Positions 1-9,377 of a DNA stretch of 64,000 nt are shown here, piece after piece. Source of the DNA: an uncultured Acidobacteriia bacterium (lineage in GTDB: Bacteria; Acidobacteriota; Terriglobia; Bryobacterales; Bryobacteraceae). Within the stretch, counting starts at the first letter, position 1; each line of letters opens with the position of its first letter. The notes below the pieces were generated by a model. The model worked only from the letters and a program-made list of their open reading frames with translations, did no database searches and was not told the DNA's origin. The stretch covers positions 1-64,000 of the forward strand of contig CAIVPR010000122.1 in the NCBI GenBank assembly GCA_903907865.1. The letters run 5' to 3'. A program made the translations under genes and the position numbers.

Positions 1-160
1 CGTCGATGATCCCCGTATAACCTGTCCGAGCCGGGATCGGGCTTGTAAAACCGTTTGTCGTCATGATGAGGTTTGCCTTTCCCGCCCTGCACTCTAATCC
101 TTGTCACACAGGCTGACTCATCAAGCTTGACACAGAGGGGCCAGCCTCAAGCGGCATCCG

Positions 161-2194
161 GTGTTGGCTGTGCTGGTGTTCTTTGTGATATCCGCGTTGG
201 GAGTGCCCGTGGCATTTCTCAAGGGCAAGCCGGTCTATGCCGCGATCGCGGTCATCTACGTGTCGCCACGCTTCCAGGCCAACTTGCAGGACGCCAAGGA
301 GTTCGAACTCCAGTCGAACACGCAGTACCGCGAGTACGTTCAGCAGCAGGTCCGCACCATCAACCGGTTCGACATCGTGGAGGACGCGGTCAAGCGGCTC
401 GGCCCCGCGCAAAGTGCGGTTGTCAACAAAGGCGAGACGATGCGCCACGCGGTAGAGCGCTTGCAAGGCGCGCTGGAAATCTCACCCATTCCCGACACCT
501 ACCAGATCACAGTCGGCATTCAGGGTGACAAAAAGCAGGGCTTGGCCGAACTCGTCAATACCGTGGTCAAGGTTTTCCTCGAAAAATCGAAAAACGAGGA
601 GTTCTTCGCCAGCGACCAGCGTCTGCAGAACCTCGACGAGGACAGGGCGAGGCTGCAGAAGGAGATCGAGGACAAGCAAACGCAGCGGACCGCGATCGCC
701 CAGGAATTGGGCGTCACCACCTTCACCGACAACTACGTCAATCCCTACGACCGGCTCCTGGTGGATGCAAAGGAAGCCTTGGCGGCCGCGACGCGCGCCC
801 GGATCGAGGCGCAGGCGCAGTTTGACTCCGTGGATCCGGCCAAGGCTGGCGGACCCAGGGCGCTGGAGGCCTTCGCCCAGGACTTGGCGAGCAAAGACCC
901 GGCCCTCACAAGCATCCAGTCCAACCTCAACCAGCGGCGGGCCACCCTCCTGCAGGCTGCCAGCGGTTTGCAACCCGAACACCCGGGTCGGAAGGCCGCC
1001 GAGCGCGAGATCGCCGAAACAGAGAAGGAGCGGGATCGCATCTACCAAGGCCTCCTCAAGCAGTTTTCCGCCATGATTTTGAAGCAGCGCCAGAGCGACG
1101 CATACCGCGCCGGACAGGTCGTGCAACGCTTGGCGGATGAGGTGGAAGCGCAGGGGTCCCAAGCGTCCTTCTTCACAACGAAGTACCAAGAGGGGCGGAC
1201 TTTGGGCCTTGACATCGACCGCGCCCGCAAGCGCCAAGACAGTATCGAGGAGCGGGTCAGCTTCCTGTCTTTGGAACGTCGCGCGCCGGGGTTTGTGCGG
1301 TTGTTTTCGGAGGCGCGCATCCCCGACGAGCCCATCAAGGGTGGCAAGACCAAGCTGTTGGCGCTGGCGATGTTTGCCGGTTTGTTGTTGGGGCTGATTG
1401 CGCCGACGGTGGTCGACATCCTGGACCCCCGCCTGCATTTGCCGGGAGACGCCGAGGCGGTGATGGGTATCGCGGCAACGGGCTGGTTCTTGAAGAAGGA
1501 ACAGGCCGGGCCGGATTTCGCGATCGAACAGGTTCACAGGCTTGCGAGCCGCATCGTCCAAGACATTCAGAACAACGGGAGCAGGATCTTCGCTTTCACA
1601 TCTGTGAAGTCGGGTGGCGGCACCACTACGCTGGTGACAGAGCTGGCGAGGGCGTTGACCAAGGTGGGTGTGGCGACGCTTGCCGTGGAGGCGAACGCGT
1701 ACCGGTCCGATGCCCGATACCGGAGTCCCGGGGCCCGCGGCTTGACCGTCGTGCTCAGGGGCGGCGACCATCTGGATTCCGCGATCATCCCCGGAGACGA
1801 CGATTTGCCCGACCATATCCCGGTCGGGGATCTGGAGAGCGACTCGGTTCTACCGGACATCCTGAACCTGATTTCGTTGTTGAAGGATGCCGCAGCGATG
1901 TACGGGGCCATTTTGATCGACCTGCCGCCGCTGCTGGTATCGTCGGACGCGGAGCTAATCGCGCGAGCCGCCGATGTTACTGTGCTGGTGGTGGAGGCGG
2001 GCAAGACCACGCGACCGGAGTTGCAGGCTGCGGCGAAGACGTTGGAGCGGGTGCAACCGAAGGCAGTGTCGTTGGTGGTCAACAAGGTGGACATTAAGGC
2101 TGGAGGGGGCTTCGGGCTGAGGGCGAAGACGGAATTCGAGACCGGGGAAGCTCCTCCGGCTCCAAAATGGGCGGCGCCATGGCTCTGGCGATGA
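161..2194 (+). CDS. Wzz/GumC-type chain-length determinant fused to a Wzc-like ATPase domain
   Basis: Inner-membrane polysaccharide co-polymerase, expected to control chain length and export of the polysaccharide made by the genes downstream. A first membrane helix lies at about residues 2-20, a long coiled-coil periplasmic part follows, and a second helix lies at about 399-420. The cytoplasmic BY-kinase-like domain has a P-loop (SVKSGGGTTT, about 480-489) and a Walker B (GAILIDLPP, about 582). The usual Walker A' Asp appears as Glu (TLAVEANAY) and no C-terminal tyrosine cluster is present, so kinase activity is doubtful. The GTG at 161 is the only start in this frame after a stop at 128-130. 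However, the ten codons before it read HRGASLKRHP, which resembles the normal Wzz N-terminus, so the true start or an upstream frameshift is unresolved. Confidence 0.8.
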   Translation: MLAVLVFFVISALGVPVAFLKGKPVYAAIAVIYVSPRFQANLQDAKEFELQSNTQYREYVQQQVRTINRFDIVEDAVKRLGPAQSAVVNKGETMRHAVERLQGALEISPIPDTYQITVGIQGDKKQGLAELVNTVVKVFLEKSKNEEFFASDQRLQNLDEDRARLQKEIEDKQTQRTAIAQELGVTTFTDNYVNPYDRLLVDAKEALAAATRARIEAQAQFDSVDPAKAGGPRALEAFAQDLASKDPALTSIQSNLNQRRATLLQAASGLQPEHPGRKAAEREIAETEKERDRIYQGLLKQFSAMILKQRQSDAYRAGQVVQRLADEVEAQGSQASFFTTKYQEGRTLGLDIDRARKRQDSIEERVSFLSLERRAPGFVRLFSEARIPDEPIKGGKTKLLALAMFAGLLLGLIAPTVVDILDPRLHLPGDAEAVMGIAATGWFLKKEQAGPDFAIEQVHRLASRIVQDIQNNGSRIFAFTSVKSGGGTTTLVTELARALTKVGVATLAVEANAYRSDARYRSPGARGLTVVLRGGDHLDSAIIPGDDDLPDHIPVGDLESDSVLPDILNLISLLKDAAAMYGAILIDLPPLLVSSDAELIARAADVTVLVVEAGKTTRPELQAAAKTLERVQPKAVSLVVNKVDIKAGGGFGLRAKTEFETGEAPPAPKWAAPWLWR

Positions 2195-2315
2195 CACCCA
2201 TGTGTGGGGCAGGTTGCCAACGTGCGGCGTGGTCTCGATGCGCAGACCTGTGCCGGACTTATCCACGTTCGCTCTACCCTTCGACGTCCCCGTCACGCAA
2301 CAAACGGAGGTTCGC

Positions 2316-3380
2316 GTGAACCGCAAACCCCTCCTCATTTACGCCCTCCACAGCGGCAATCTATACGGGACCGAACGCATGGCGCTCGCCACCGCAGTCG
2401 GCCTTGCCGAGGATTTCGACTGCGTCATGATGGCCCCGGACGGTCCCGCCCTCGCCGAAGCCCGCCGCCTCGGTTTCGACACCGTCCCCTTCGCCAATGC
2501 CTCGCAATTTACCACCGGGCTGTGGAAAATCCTCGCGGAAAAGCGCCGCTTCGCCTTCCTGGCCACCGGCGTGATGCATTCGATGGTCTGCCTGGCCCTG
2601 AACAAACTCCGGCGGCGTGAGATCGCACACCTCCACCTCGTCCACGGCGGTGCCGAGGAAGCTCTGAGTTATGGACGCAAGCAGAAACTGAACGGCTGGC
2701 CCGTGCGCTTTGTCGCCGTCTCGCACTATGTCCGCGAGCGTCTGATTGCAAACGGTGCGGCCGAGGCCCAGATCTCTGTCATAGAAAACTTCCTCACCGA
2801 CGAACGCGTGCGCAATGCCCCGCAAAGGCCGCGATACACCGTCTCCGGCGTCCCGAAACTGATCGTCATCTCGCGCCTCGACCCCGAAAAACGCGTCGAC
2901 CTCCTCCTCGACGCCCTCGATCGTACGCCCGCGCTTCGCCGCTTCTCCATCCACGTCTTCGGCAAGGGCTGGGTGGAGCAGGAGTTGCGCGACCGCGCTG
3001 CCAAGTCGGGCCACACCATCGAACTCTGCGGCTTTGAGCCGGACATCGCGGGACGCCTCGCAGCCTCCGACCTCCTCGTCCACCTTTGCCCCGTCGAGCC
3101 CTTCGGCTTGGCGATTCTCGAAGCCATGGCTGCCCGCGTACCCGTTCTGGTGCCGAATTCGGGCGGGGCGGGATCGTTGATCGCTAACAACGTCTCCGGG
3201 TTCCACTTCGAGGCCAACGACGCGGACGCCTTGGCCGCACGCATCCTCGAAATCGACGCCCTGCCGCAGGACAGACTCAACGAAATCGTAAGCGCCGCTA
3301 CGGAAACCCTGCACACCCGGTATTCCGAAAAGGAGCGCGTGGCGGACTACCGCCGCCTGATCCAGGAGTCCTACCAATGA
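2316..3380 (+). CDS. Glycosyltransferase family 4
   Basis: Predicted cytoplasmic retaining glycosyltransferase (GT-B fold) that adds a sugar to the lipid-linked exopolysaccharide repeat unit. The N-terminus (KPLLIYALHSGNLYGTERMA) is a typical glycine-rich acceptor region. The C-terminal Rossmann domain carries the E-x7-E element EPFGLAILE near residue 262. I chose the GTG at 2316 because a good ribosome binding site (ACGGAGG, 2304-2310) sits 5 nt before it. An ATG at 2202 is in frame but has no such site and adds 38 unconserved residues. The gene overlaps the next one by ATGA, implying translational coupling within the exopolysaccharide operon. Donor and acceptor sugars cannot be read from the sequence. 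Confidence 0.85.
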   Translation: MNRKPLLIYALHSGNLYGTERMALATAVGLAEDFDCVMMAPDGPALAEARRLGFDTVPFANASQFTTGLWKILAEKRRFAFLATGVMHSMVCLALNKLRRREIAHLHLVHGGAEEALSYGRKQKLNGWPVRFVAVSHYVRERLIANGAAEAQISVIENFLTDERVRNAPQRPRYTVSGVPKLIVISRLDPEKRVDLLLDALDRTPALRRFSIHVFGKGWVEQELRDRAAKSGHTIELCGFEPDIAGRLAASDLLVHLCPVEPFGLAILEAMAARVPVLVPNSGGAGSLIANNVSGFHFEANDADALAARILEIDALPQDRLNEIVSAATETLHTRYSEKERVADYRRLIQESYQ

Positions 3381-4384
3381 ACCCCGTCCTTAGCGTCGTC
3401 GTGATCGGGCGCAACGAAGGTGAACGCCTCCGCCGCTGCCTTCAATCCGTCCGCGCAATGCGGAACCCGGGCGGCGACGTCGAAATGATCTACGTGGATT
3501 CGGCCTCCACCGACAACAGCGTCGCCATCGCGGAGTCCTTCGGCGCGATCGTGCTCGCGGTCAAGCCCAAGCGCCCGACCGCCGCCCTCGGTCGCAACGC
3601 CGGATGGCGCGTGGCCACCGCCCCCATCGTGCTCTTCCTCGACGGCGACACCATCCTGCACCCTGATTTCGTCATCGACTCGCTACCCGAATTCGCAGAT
3701 GCCTCCGTCGTCGCCGTCTGGGGCCACCGACGCGAGATCCACCCCGAGCAATCCATCTTCAACCGCCTTCTCGACCTCGACTGGATCTACAAACCGGGCC
3801 TCACCGAGTTTTGCGGCGGTGACGTCCTGTTCCGCCGCTCCGCGCTCGAACAAGTGAATGGCTACGACGAAAACCTGATCGCCGGCGAAGAGCCCGAAAT
3901 GTGCCGCCGACTTCGCGGCCACGGGTACAAGATCCTGCACGTTGACCGTCCAATGACCGGCCACGACCTCGCGATGACCAAGTGGGCGCAATATTGGAAG
4001 CGCGCCACCCGCGCCGGGTACGCCTACGCCGAGGTTTCCAACCGGTTCCGCGGCACAGGCATCCCGTTTTGGGAAGACGACGTTCGCCGCAATCGCAACC
4101 GCGCCCACATGATGATCGCGGCCGTCGCATTCGCGGTGATTGGATCCGCCGTATTGTGGAGTCCGCTCCCCGCGTTGGCGGTCATCGGCTTCTACCTGCT
4201 TCTGTCCCTGCGCAGCGCCTCGAAGGTGCGCTGGAAGTCGTCCGACTGGTTCACGCTCATTGGCTACGGCATCCATTCGCACTTCCAGCAACTGCCGATC
4301 TACTTCGGCCAACTCCAGTACGAGCGCGACCGCAAACAGGGCAAGTCGCGCGGCCTGATCGAGTACAAGGGGGCAGGGCAGTGA
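3377..4384 (+). CDS. Glycosyltransferase family 2, membrane-associated
   Basis: Predicted inverting GT-A glycosyltransferase of the exopolysaccharide operon. The N-terminus LSVVVIGRNEGERLRRCLQS and the nucleotide-sugar/metal motif LDGDT (about residue 88) are typical of GT2, as is the acceptor-side GEEPEMCRRL motif. Two hydrophobic stretches near the C-terminus (AHMMIAAVAFAVIGSAV and the following LPALAVIGFYLLL) should anchor it at the inner face of the membrane. It overlaps the genes on both sides by 4 bases (ATGA at 3377 and GTGA at 4381). Substrate unknown. Confidence 0.85.
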   Translation: MNPVLSVVVIGRNEGERLRRCLQSVRAMRNPGGDVEMIYVDSASTDNSVAIAESFGAIVLAVKPKRPTAALGRNAGWRVATAPIVLFLDGDTILHPDFVIDSLPEFADASVVAVWGHRREIHPEQSIFNRLLDLDWIYKPGLTEFCGGDVLFRRSALEQVNGYDENLIAGEEPEMCRRLRGHGYKILHVDRPMTGHDLAMTKWAQYWKRATRAGYAYAEVSNRFRGTGIPFWEDDVRRNRNRAHMMIAAVAFAVIGSAVLWSPLPALAVIGFYLLLSLRSASKVRWKSSDWFTLIGYGIHSHFQQLPIYFGQLQYERDRKQGKSRGLIEYKGAGQ

Positions 4385-4980
4385 AGGGTCTCCTGCTGGC
4401 CGTCCTGACCATCTTCGCGAAGATTTCGGTGTCGTTCGACCCCCTGCGTCGGCTGTGGGCCTCCGCCAAACTGTCGGCGAGGATAAACGGCCGGGTCGAT
4501 CCGTCCATCGTGCTGCAAGGCGCACCGGAAGTGCACGGGACGGGTCGCATCCAACTGGGACGCGATCTGTATCTCTATCGCGACCTCTATCTGGAAACCC
4601 AGGAGCACGGGTCCATTCAAATCGGCAACCGCGTGGTGATTTCGCGCGGGGTCCACATCGTGTCGTTCGCGGGTATCGTGATCGGCGAGAACTCCATGAT
4701 CGGCGAATATGCCAGCATCCGCGACGCCAACCACAAGTTCGGTGGCGGCGTGACTATCCGCGACTCCGGCCACGATGCGAGACCCATCGAGATCGGTCGC
4801 AACGTCTGGATCGCGCGCGGCGTGACGGTTTTGCCCGGCGTTAAAATCGGCGACAACGCCGTCGTAGGGGCCAACGCGGTGGTCACCCGCGACGTGCCCG
4901 CCGATACCGTGGTCGCGGGGATTCCGGCCAAGCCAATTCCGACGAAGCCGATTTCTCAAATGATGGGGGAGGCACGATGA
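4381..4980 (+). CDS. Left-handed beta-helix (hexapeptide repeat) acyltransferase
   Basis: Member of the LbH acyltransferase family (WcaF/NodL/maltose acetyltransferase type), which O-acetylates sugars. Hexapeptide-repeat sequence runs from about residue 50 to 185, with the usual loop residues (SIRDANHKFGGG) and the C-terminal signature IGRNVWIARGVTVLPGVKIG followed by VVGANAVVTRDVPADTVVAG. The start is set by GTG at 4381, which overlaps the upstream TGA. In this operon it most likely acetylates a sugar of the repeat unit. It overlaps the following glycosyltransferase by ATGA at 4977. Confidence 0.85.
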   Translation: MKGLLLAVLTIFAKISVSFDPLRRLWASAKLSARINGRVDPSIVLQGAPEVHGTGRIQLGRDLYLYRDLYLETQEHGSIQIGNRVVISRGVHIVSFAGIVIGENSMIGEYASIRDANHKFGGGVTIRDSGHDARPIEIGRNVWIARGVTVLPGVKIGDNAVVGANAVVTRDVPADTVVAGIPAKPIPTKPISQMMGEAR

Positions 4981-6242
4981 CGCCGAGGATTTTATTGTCC
5001 GCCTACCAGTGCGGGCCCGGCATGGGGTCGGTGTCTCAGATCGGGTGGGAGTGGTATTCCCGGTTGGCGAAACGCGTCCCTGTGACCCTCGTCACACACA
5101 TCCGCAACGAAAAGGCACTCAAGGACGCCGGGACGCCGCTGCCGGGTTCCGAGGTCCACTACATCGACACCGAGTGGTTCGCCGGCCCCACTTACCGGTT
5201 TGCGTCGAAACTGTTTCCCCGCAGTCAGCACTCGGCGTTCCTGGTGTCCTCGGTGGACTACTTCGTCTATGATCGCGACGCCATCAAGTTGCTCAAAAGC
5301 CTCGGCCCGAAGAATCATTGGGATCTGGTGCATGCCGTGACGCCGGTATCCCCTGCCGGGGCCACGCGGCTGCATACGCTGCGGCTGCCCGTCGTCCTGG
5401 GGCCTTGGAACGGCGGTTTGGCCTCTCCGACCAACTTCCCTGAAATCATGAAGGACGACGTCGGCTGGCTGTACAAGATCCGCGACATCGGTCGCTACCT
5501 GGACAGCGCGTTCGGCACCACCGCCACCGCCGCTGCCATCCTGAGCGCCACCAAAGCTACTGACGCCGCAGTCCGTGCCTCCGCCCGCGACCGCTGCGTC
5601 CGCATGATCGAAAATGGCGTGAACCTCGACCTCTTCCAGCCAGCGACGTGGACTCCAGGCCCGTCGCTCTCCAACCCTCTGAAGATCGTGTTTGTGGGCC
5701 GACTCGTCCCGTTCAAGGGCGTTGGAATGCTGATCGAGGCCGTCCGCCGCGTCAAGGAGCGGATTCCGATTCAACTGACCGTGGTCGGCGAAGGCCCATT
5801 GCGCGCCGAATGGGTGGAACTGGCGAAGTCCAAGGGCGTCGCCGATGCCGTGCGGTTCACCGGCAACCTGCCCCTTCCCGAAGTTGCCGCCGAGATGGCC
5901 CGTTCGCATGTGTTTTGCCTGCCGTCGATCCGAGAATCGGGCGGCGCGGTGGTTTTGGAGGCCATGGCCGCCAGTTTACCCGTTCTGGCCGCCAACTACG
6001 GGGGGCCGGCGGAGATTGTGGACGAAGAAATCGGGCGTCTGCTGTCGATGGACGGCTCGGAGTCGCTGATCGCCGACATGGTGCGCAGTTTCGACGAGAT
6101 CGTGACCAATCCCGACGCTTGGCGCCGCAAGGGTTTGGCTGGACGCGCCCGCGCCGAAAAGCTTTACGGCTGGGATGCCAAGATCGGGACCGCCATCGAT
6201 CTTTACCACCGAATCCTGGAAAAGAGGCCTCTGAATGGCTAA
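4977..6242 (+). CDS. Glycosyltransferase family 4
   Basis: GT-B fold glycosyltransferase of the exopolysaccharide operon. The N-terminal acceptor domain contains the GxGS-type segment CGPGMGSVSQIGWEW. The C-terminal donor-binding domain contains KIVFVGRLVPFKGVGMLIEA and the E-x7-E element ESGGAVVLEAMAASLPV near residue 320. The ATG at 4977 overlaps the stop of the acyltransferase, and the last 8 bases overlap the next gene. Its role is presumably addition of one sugar to the lipid-linked intermediate. Specificity is unknown. Confidence 0.85.
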   Translation: MTPRILLSAYQCGPGMGSVSQIGWEWYSRLAKRVPVTLVTHIRNEKALKDAGTPLPGSEVHYIDTEWFAGPTYRFASKLFPRSQHSAFLVSSVDYFVYDRDAIKLLKSLGPKNHWDLVHAVTPVSPAGATRLHTLRLPVVLGPWNGGLASPTNFPEIMKDDVGWLYKIRDIGRYLDSAFGTTATAAAILSATKATDAAVRASARDRCVRMIENGVNLDLFQPATWTPGPSLSNPLKIVFVGRLVPFKGVGMLIEAVRRVKERIPIQLTVVGEGPLRAEWVELAKSKGVADAVRFTGNLPLPEVAAEMARSHVFCLPSIRESGGAVVLEAMAASLPVLAANYGGPAEIVDEEIGRLLSMDGSESLIADMVRSFDEIVTNPDAWRRKGLAGRARAEKLYGWDAKIGTAIDLYHRILEKRPLNG

Positions 6243-7479
6243 GCCCCTCCTGAAATACCTGCTCGTCACCCACATCCCCTTCGCCCGCAACGCGGCTGGC
6301 GACGTGGTGCTCGACAGTCTTTGGGCCCGCGATCTCGACGGCATCGCCCAATCCGGTTGGGCTGTACGCGTCTGCGCCCCCGAATTGGCCTCCGAGGCCG
6401 CCATCCGCACCTGGGGACCCAGCGCCGCAACGTTGCCAAAGGATGGCCCCATCCAGTTTTCCGGCTTTCCCCCGATTGCCCGCCGCATCGACATCTGGAA
6501 GTGGCCCAAGATCCGCTCCGTGCTCGCCCGCGAAGTGGAGGCCGCCGACCTCGTCCATAGTTCCAACGTGTTCCAGCCCTATGTCGGCTTGGCCTACGCC
6601 CACGATTTGGCGGTTTCGAAGGGCAAGAAGACCGTCTACGTCATCGCCGAAGACTTCAACGACATGCTGGAGTGGGAGTTCGTCCGTGTCGGGAACTCGC
6701 AATCGGAAATAGCCCGTCGGCAGCGGCAGGTGGATAGCTTGGAGGCGCGGTCGAAGCTCAGTGCTTCCACTGCCAGCCTGACCTTTCTGCATACCCCCGC
6801 AGCCGTGGCCCGCTACCGCTTGTCGACGCGCAACGGAATCGCGATCCGGCAACCTGGCCACGAGACGGACGATGTCATCTCCACCACGGATTTCGCAGCC
6901 AAGTGCCATGCGCTGGAGTCCGGCGCACCTCTAGCGATTGTTGCGGCATGCCGCCACAAGCCATTGAAAGGGTTGGATTTGTTGATCCGCGCCATCGCTA
7001 TCTTGGAGCGTCGAGGCGTACCGGTCCAAGCCAAGTTCTTCGGCTCCGGCGAGCAGGGCGGGGATCTTAAAGCACTCGCCGCGCGCCTCAAAGTCGACGA
7101 CCGCGTGCTGTTCCCCGGCTCCCTGCCGCCCGGCAGCGACGTCTACCGTGCCATCGGCGAAGGCCATATCTTCGCCATGCCGCACCGCACCACCGACTTC
7201 GGTCGCGCCTTCTTCGACGCCATGGCTGGGGGCACCCCGGTGCTGGCCTTCCGTACCCCGGCCAGCATTGAGACCGTACGCGACGGTGTCGACGGCATGT
7301 TTGCCTCGCTGGACGACGTCGAGAGCCTCGCGTCCGCGATCCAGCGTTTCCACACCGACCGCCAATTGCTCATCCGCTGTTCCCAAGCCGCACGCCAGCG
7401 CGCGCTCGACAACACCCGGTCCGATTGGTACCGGTTGCGCGCCGAATGGACCCGTCAGTTGTTCCCGGAGGGAGTTTAG
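6235..7479 (+). CDS. Glycosyltransferase family 4 (divergent)
   Basis: Third GT-B type glycosyltransferase of the operon. The donor-binding half is clear (AIVAACRHKPLKGLDLLIRA, VKFF-like segment near residue 265, and GRAFFDAMAGGTPVLAF near 324). The E-x7-E motif is degenerate, with Gly-Arg in place of the first Glu, so it may use an unusual mechanism or acceptor. The N-terminal half is poorly conserved by eye. It overlaps the upstream gene by 8 bases and is followed after one base by the flippase start. Confidence 0.75.
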   Translation: MAKPLLKYLLVTHIPFARNAAGDVVLDSLWARDLDGIAQSGWAVRVCAPELASEAAIRTWGPSAATLPKDGPIQFSGFPPIARRIDIWKWPKIRSVLAREVEAADLVHSSNVFQPYVGLAYAHDLAVSKGKKTVYVIAEDFNDMLEWEFVRVGNSQSEIARRQRQVDSLEARSKLSASTASLTFLHTPAAVARYRLSTRNGIAIRQPGHETDDVISTTDFAAKCHALESGAPLAIVAACRHKPLKGLDLLIRAIAILERRGVPVQAKFFGSGEQGGDLKALAARLKVDDRVLFPGSLPPGSDVYRAIGEGHIFAMPHRTTDFGRAFFDAMAGGTPVLAFRTPASIETVRDGVDGMFASLDDVESLASAIQRFHTDRQLLIRCSQAARQRALDNTRSDWYRLRAEWTRQLFPEGV

Positions 7480-7480
7480 A

Positions 7481-9073
7481 TTGCCCGAAGAGCTCGAACA
7501 AGAGAACCACGCCAAAACCGTCCGCGACTCGCTCTCGCGCAACCTCGTCTTCGACATCGTAGCCCGCGTCGGGTACTTGGTGTCGCGCTTCTTCGTGCCG
7601 CCGTTCATCCTGGCGCACGTCACGCTGGAGGCGTACGGGTTGTGGTCGGCGGCGTTCATCGTGGTGTCGTACATCGGCGTTTCCACGATGGGAATCTCCA
7701 ACGTCTACGTGAAGTTCGTGGCCGAATACTCGGCACGGCGGGAGTACGCGAAGATCAACTCGCTCATTTCGACCGGCCTGATTCTCACGATTCCGGTCTG
7801 CTTGGCGGTGTTCGGCTTCCTGTGGGTCTTCTGGCCGCTGGTGGTCGGCTTCCTGCATGTGGGGGCGGCGATGCGGGAGGACGCGCGGGTGGTGGTGCTT
7901 TCTGTGGCCGCGATCTTTCTCGCCTCGATCAGCTTGTCGGCGTTTGCCGATGTGTTGCGGGGAGTCCAGAAGTCGGCCCTGACGCAAGTGGTCTGGGTGA
8001 TTGGCTACCTGACGGAGACTGCGCTGATTTTCTACTTGGTCGGGCACGGCTTGGGGGTGCGGGGCTTGGCGCAGGCGTTCCTGATCCGTACGGCGATCGA
8101 GATCGTGCTGCAGTCGATGCTGGCGTTCAAGTTGCTGCCGTGGCTGCGGTTGTCGCCGGGGCGCTGGTCGAGGGAGGCGCTGCACACGCTGACCTCGTTC
8201 GGCGGTATCGTGCAGTTGCAGAGTTTGATGGCGATTGGCCTGAACTCAATCGAGCGCGCCATGGCGGCCCCGCTGATCGGCCTCGCCGCGACGGGCCTGC
8301 TGGAAATCGGCAACAAGCTGCCGGCGATGGCGGCATCGATTCCGAGCGCCTTCGCGGGCAGTTTCGTCCCTGCGGCGTCCTACCTGCACGGCGGGCTGGA
8401 GGGAACGCCCGAGCAGCGCGACTCCATCCGCAAGCTCTACCTGAAAGGCGCGCGCTACATGAATTTGACCTGCGCGTACATTTGCGGATTCATCGGGACG
8501 GCACCGCTGCCGCTGCTGGATGTTTGGATGGGCAAGCGGTATCCCGGCGCGTCGTTCCTGATGGTGGTGTTTACGGTGCAGACCCAGGTGCACTTGATGA
8601 CCGGGCCGGGAACTTCGATCCTGAAGGGCGTCGGGCGGCCCAAGGAAGAGTTCCACTACGCCATTCCGAACATCCTGGCGCTGCTTCTGACCATGCCGGT
8701 TTTCTGGCTTGTGTACGGCGGACGGTTCACGGCGGAGGGGATTGGGCTGTCTGTGACCGGGGCCACGGTGTTGGCGGCGATTTGGTTCCTTGTGCACTCG
8801 AACCGGCTGCTGGATGTGTCGTTCGGCCAGTATTTCAAGGGCGTGGTGTGGCCGGGGATGGTGCCGTACCTGATTGGGATCCCGATTTCGTATCCGCTGT
8901 TGATGGCGACGTCGCATTTGACGCGGTGGCAGGGGGCTGGCGTGGTGATCCTTGCGGGGCTGCTCTATACGTTGCTGGTGTTTGTGGTTGTGGAGCGTTT
9001 GGTGTTTGAGACAGGTGAACGGCTGTGGTTCCGGGCTGTGCTGGCGTCGAAGGTACCGTTTTTGAGGCACTGA
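7481..9073 (+). CDS. Wzx-type polysaccharide flippase (MOP superfamily)
   Basis: Inner-membrane protein of about 530 residues with roughly 12-14 hydrophobic helices, typical of oligosaccharide-lipid flippases that move the undecaprenyl-linked repeat unit to the periplasmic face. The N-terminus (SRNLVFDIVARVGYLVSRFF) fits the family. A TTG start at 7481 is chosen because GGAGGGA at 7467-7473 is a good ribosome binding site and the previous gene stops at 7479. An earlier in-frame ATG lies deep in the upstream glycosyltransferase. It is the last gene of the exopolysaccharide operon here. No Wzy polymerase is visible in the window. Part of this gene (about 8285-8551) recurs as a decayed copy at 10821-11041. 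Confidence 0.85.
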   Translation: MPEELEQENHAKTVRDSLSRNLVFDIVARVGYLVSRFFVPPFILAHVTLEAYGLWSAAFIVVSYIGVSTMGISNVYVKFVAEYSARREYAKINSLISTGLILTIPVCLAVFGFLWVFWPLVVGFLHVGAAMREDARVVVLSVAAIFLASISLSAFADVLRGVQKSALTQVVWVIGYLTETALIFYLVGHGLGVRGLAQAFLIRTAIEIVLQSMLAFKLLPWLRLSPGRWSREALHTLTSFGGIVQLQSLMAIGLNSIERAMAAPLIGLAATGLLEIGNKLPAMAASIPSAFAGSFVPAASYLHGGLEGTPEQRDSIRKLYLKGARYMNLTCAYICGFIGTAPLPLLDVWMGKRYPGASFLMVVFTVQTQVHLMTGPGTSILKGVGRPKEEFHYAIPNILALLLTMPVFWLVYGGRFTAEGIGLSVTGATVLAAIWFLVHSNRLLDVSFGQYFKGVVWPGMVPYLIGIPISYPLLMATSHLTRWQGAGVVILAGLLYTLLVFVVVERLVFETGERLWFRAVLASKVPFLRH

Positions 9074-9377
9074 TTGACTGCGGTATTCCCGAGAGCGGAG
9101 ATTCTGGCTCTATTGAAGCGCGGGCTCCTCAGATGCCGGGAGGTGGCTTCATTGGGTCCAACGTATACCAGCGAGGATGGACGGCAAGCCGACGAATCGG
9201 TGTGATGTTGCAGAGCGTCAGACTTAGTGACATGGGGCAGATGAGGGATCTCCTAAAGGGTGATAGGCTCAAGACAGGCGGTGTGTGTCACGTGTGAGAT
9301 CCTTCACACCCCGCGCGGAAATATCCGAAGAGCCTGCCGGTGAGAAAAAAGGAAGTGTGATACGATTGTCTGTTTTG
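9074..9377. other. Non-coding gap between the flippase and the three-gene module
   Basis: About 300 bases with no convincing gene and no clear terminator. Base composition is lower in GC than the flanking operon. The only structured element I see is a short inverted repeat at 9292-9309. A TACGAT hexamer at 9361-9366 could be a -10 box for the following module. Confidence 0.5.
9292..9309. promoter_or_regulatory. Short inverted repeat upstream of the three-gene module
   Basis: GTGTGA (9292-9297) and TCACAC (9304-9309) form an exact inverted repeat with a 6-base spacer, about 70 bases before the chosen start at 9378. Antitoxins of type II modules often bind such operators; that role is inferred only from position. 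Confidence 0.25.

Noticed and set aside
1-160. A separate gene in the first 160 bases
   Set aside because: The open frame starting at 73 has no start signal and overlaps the Wzz-like gene; no domain is visible.
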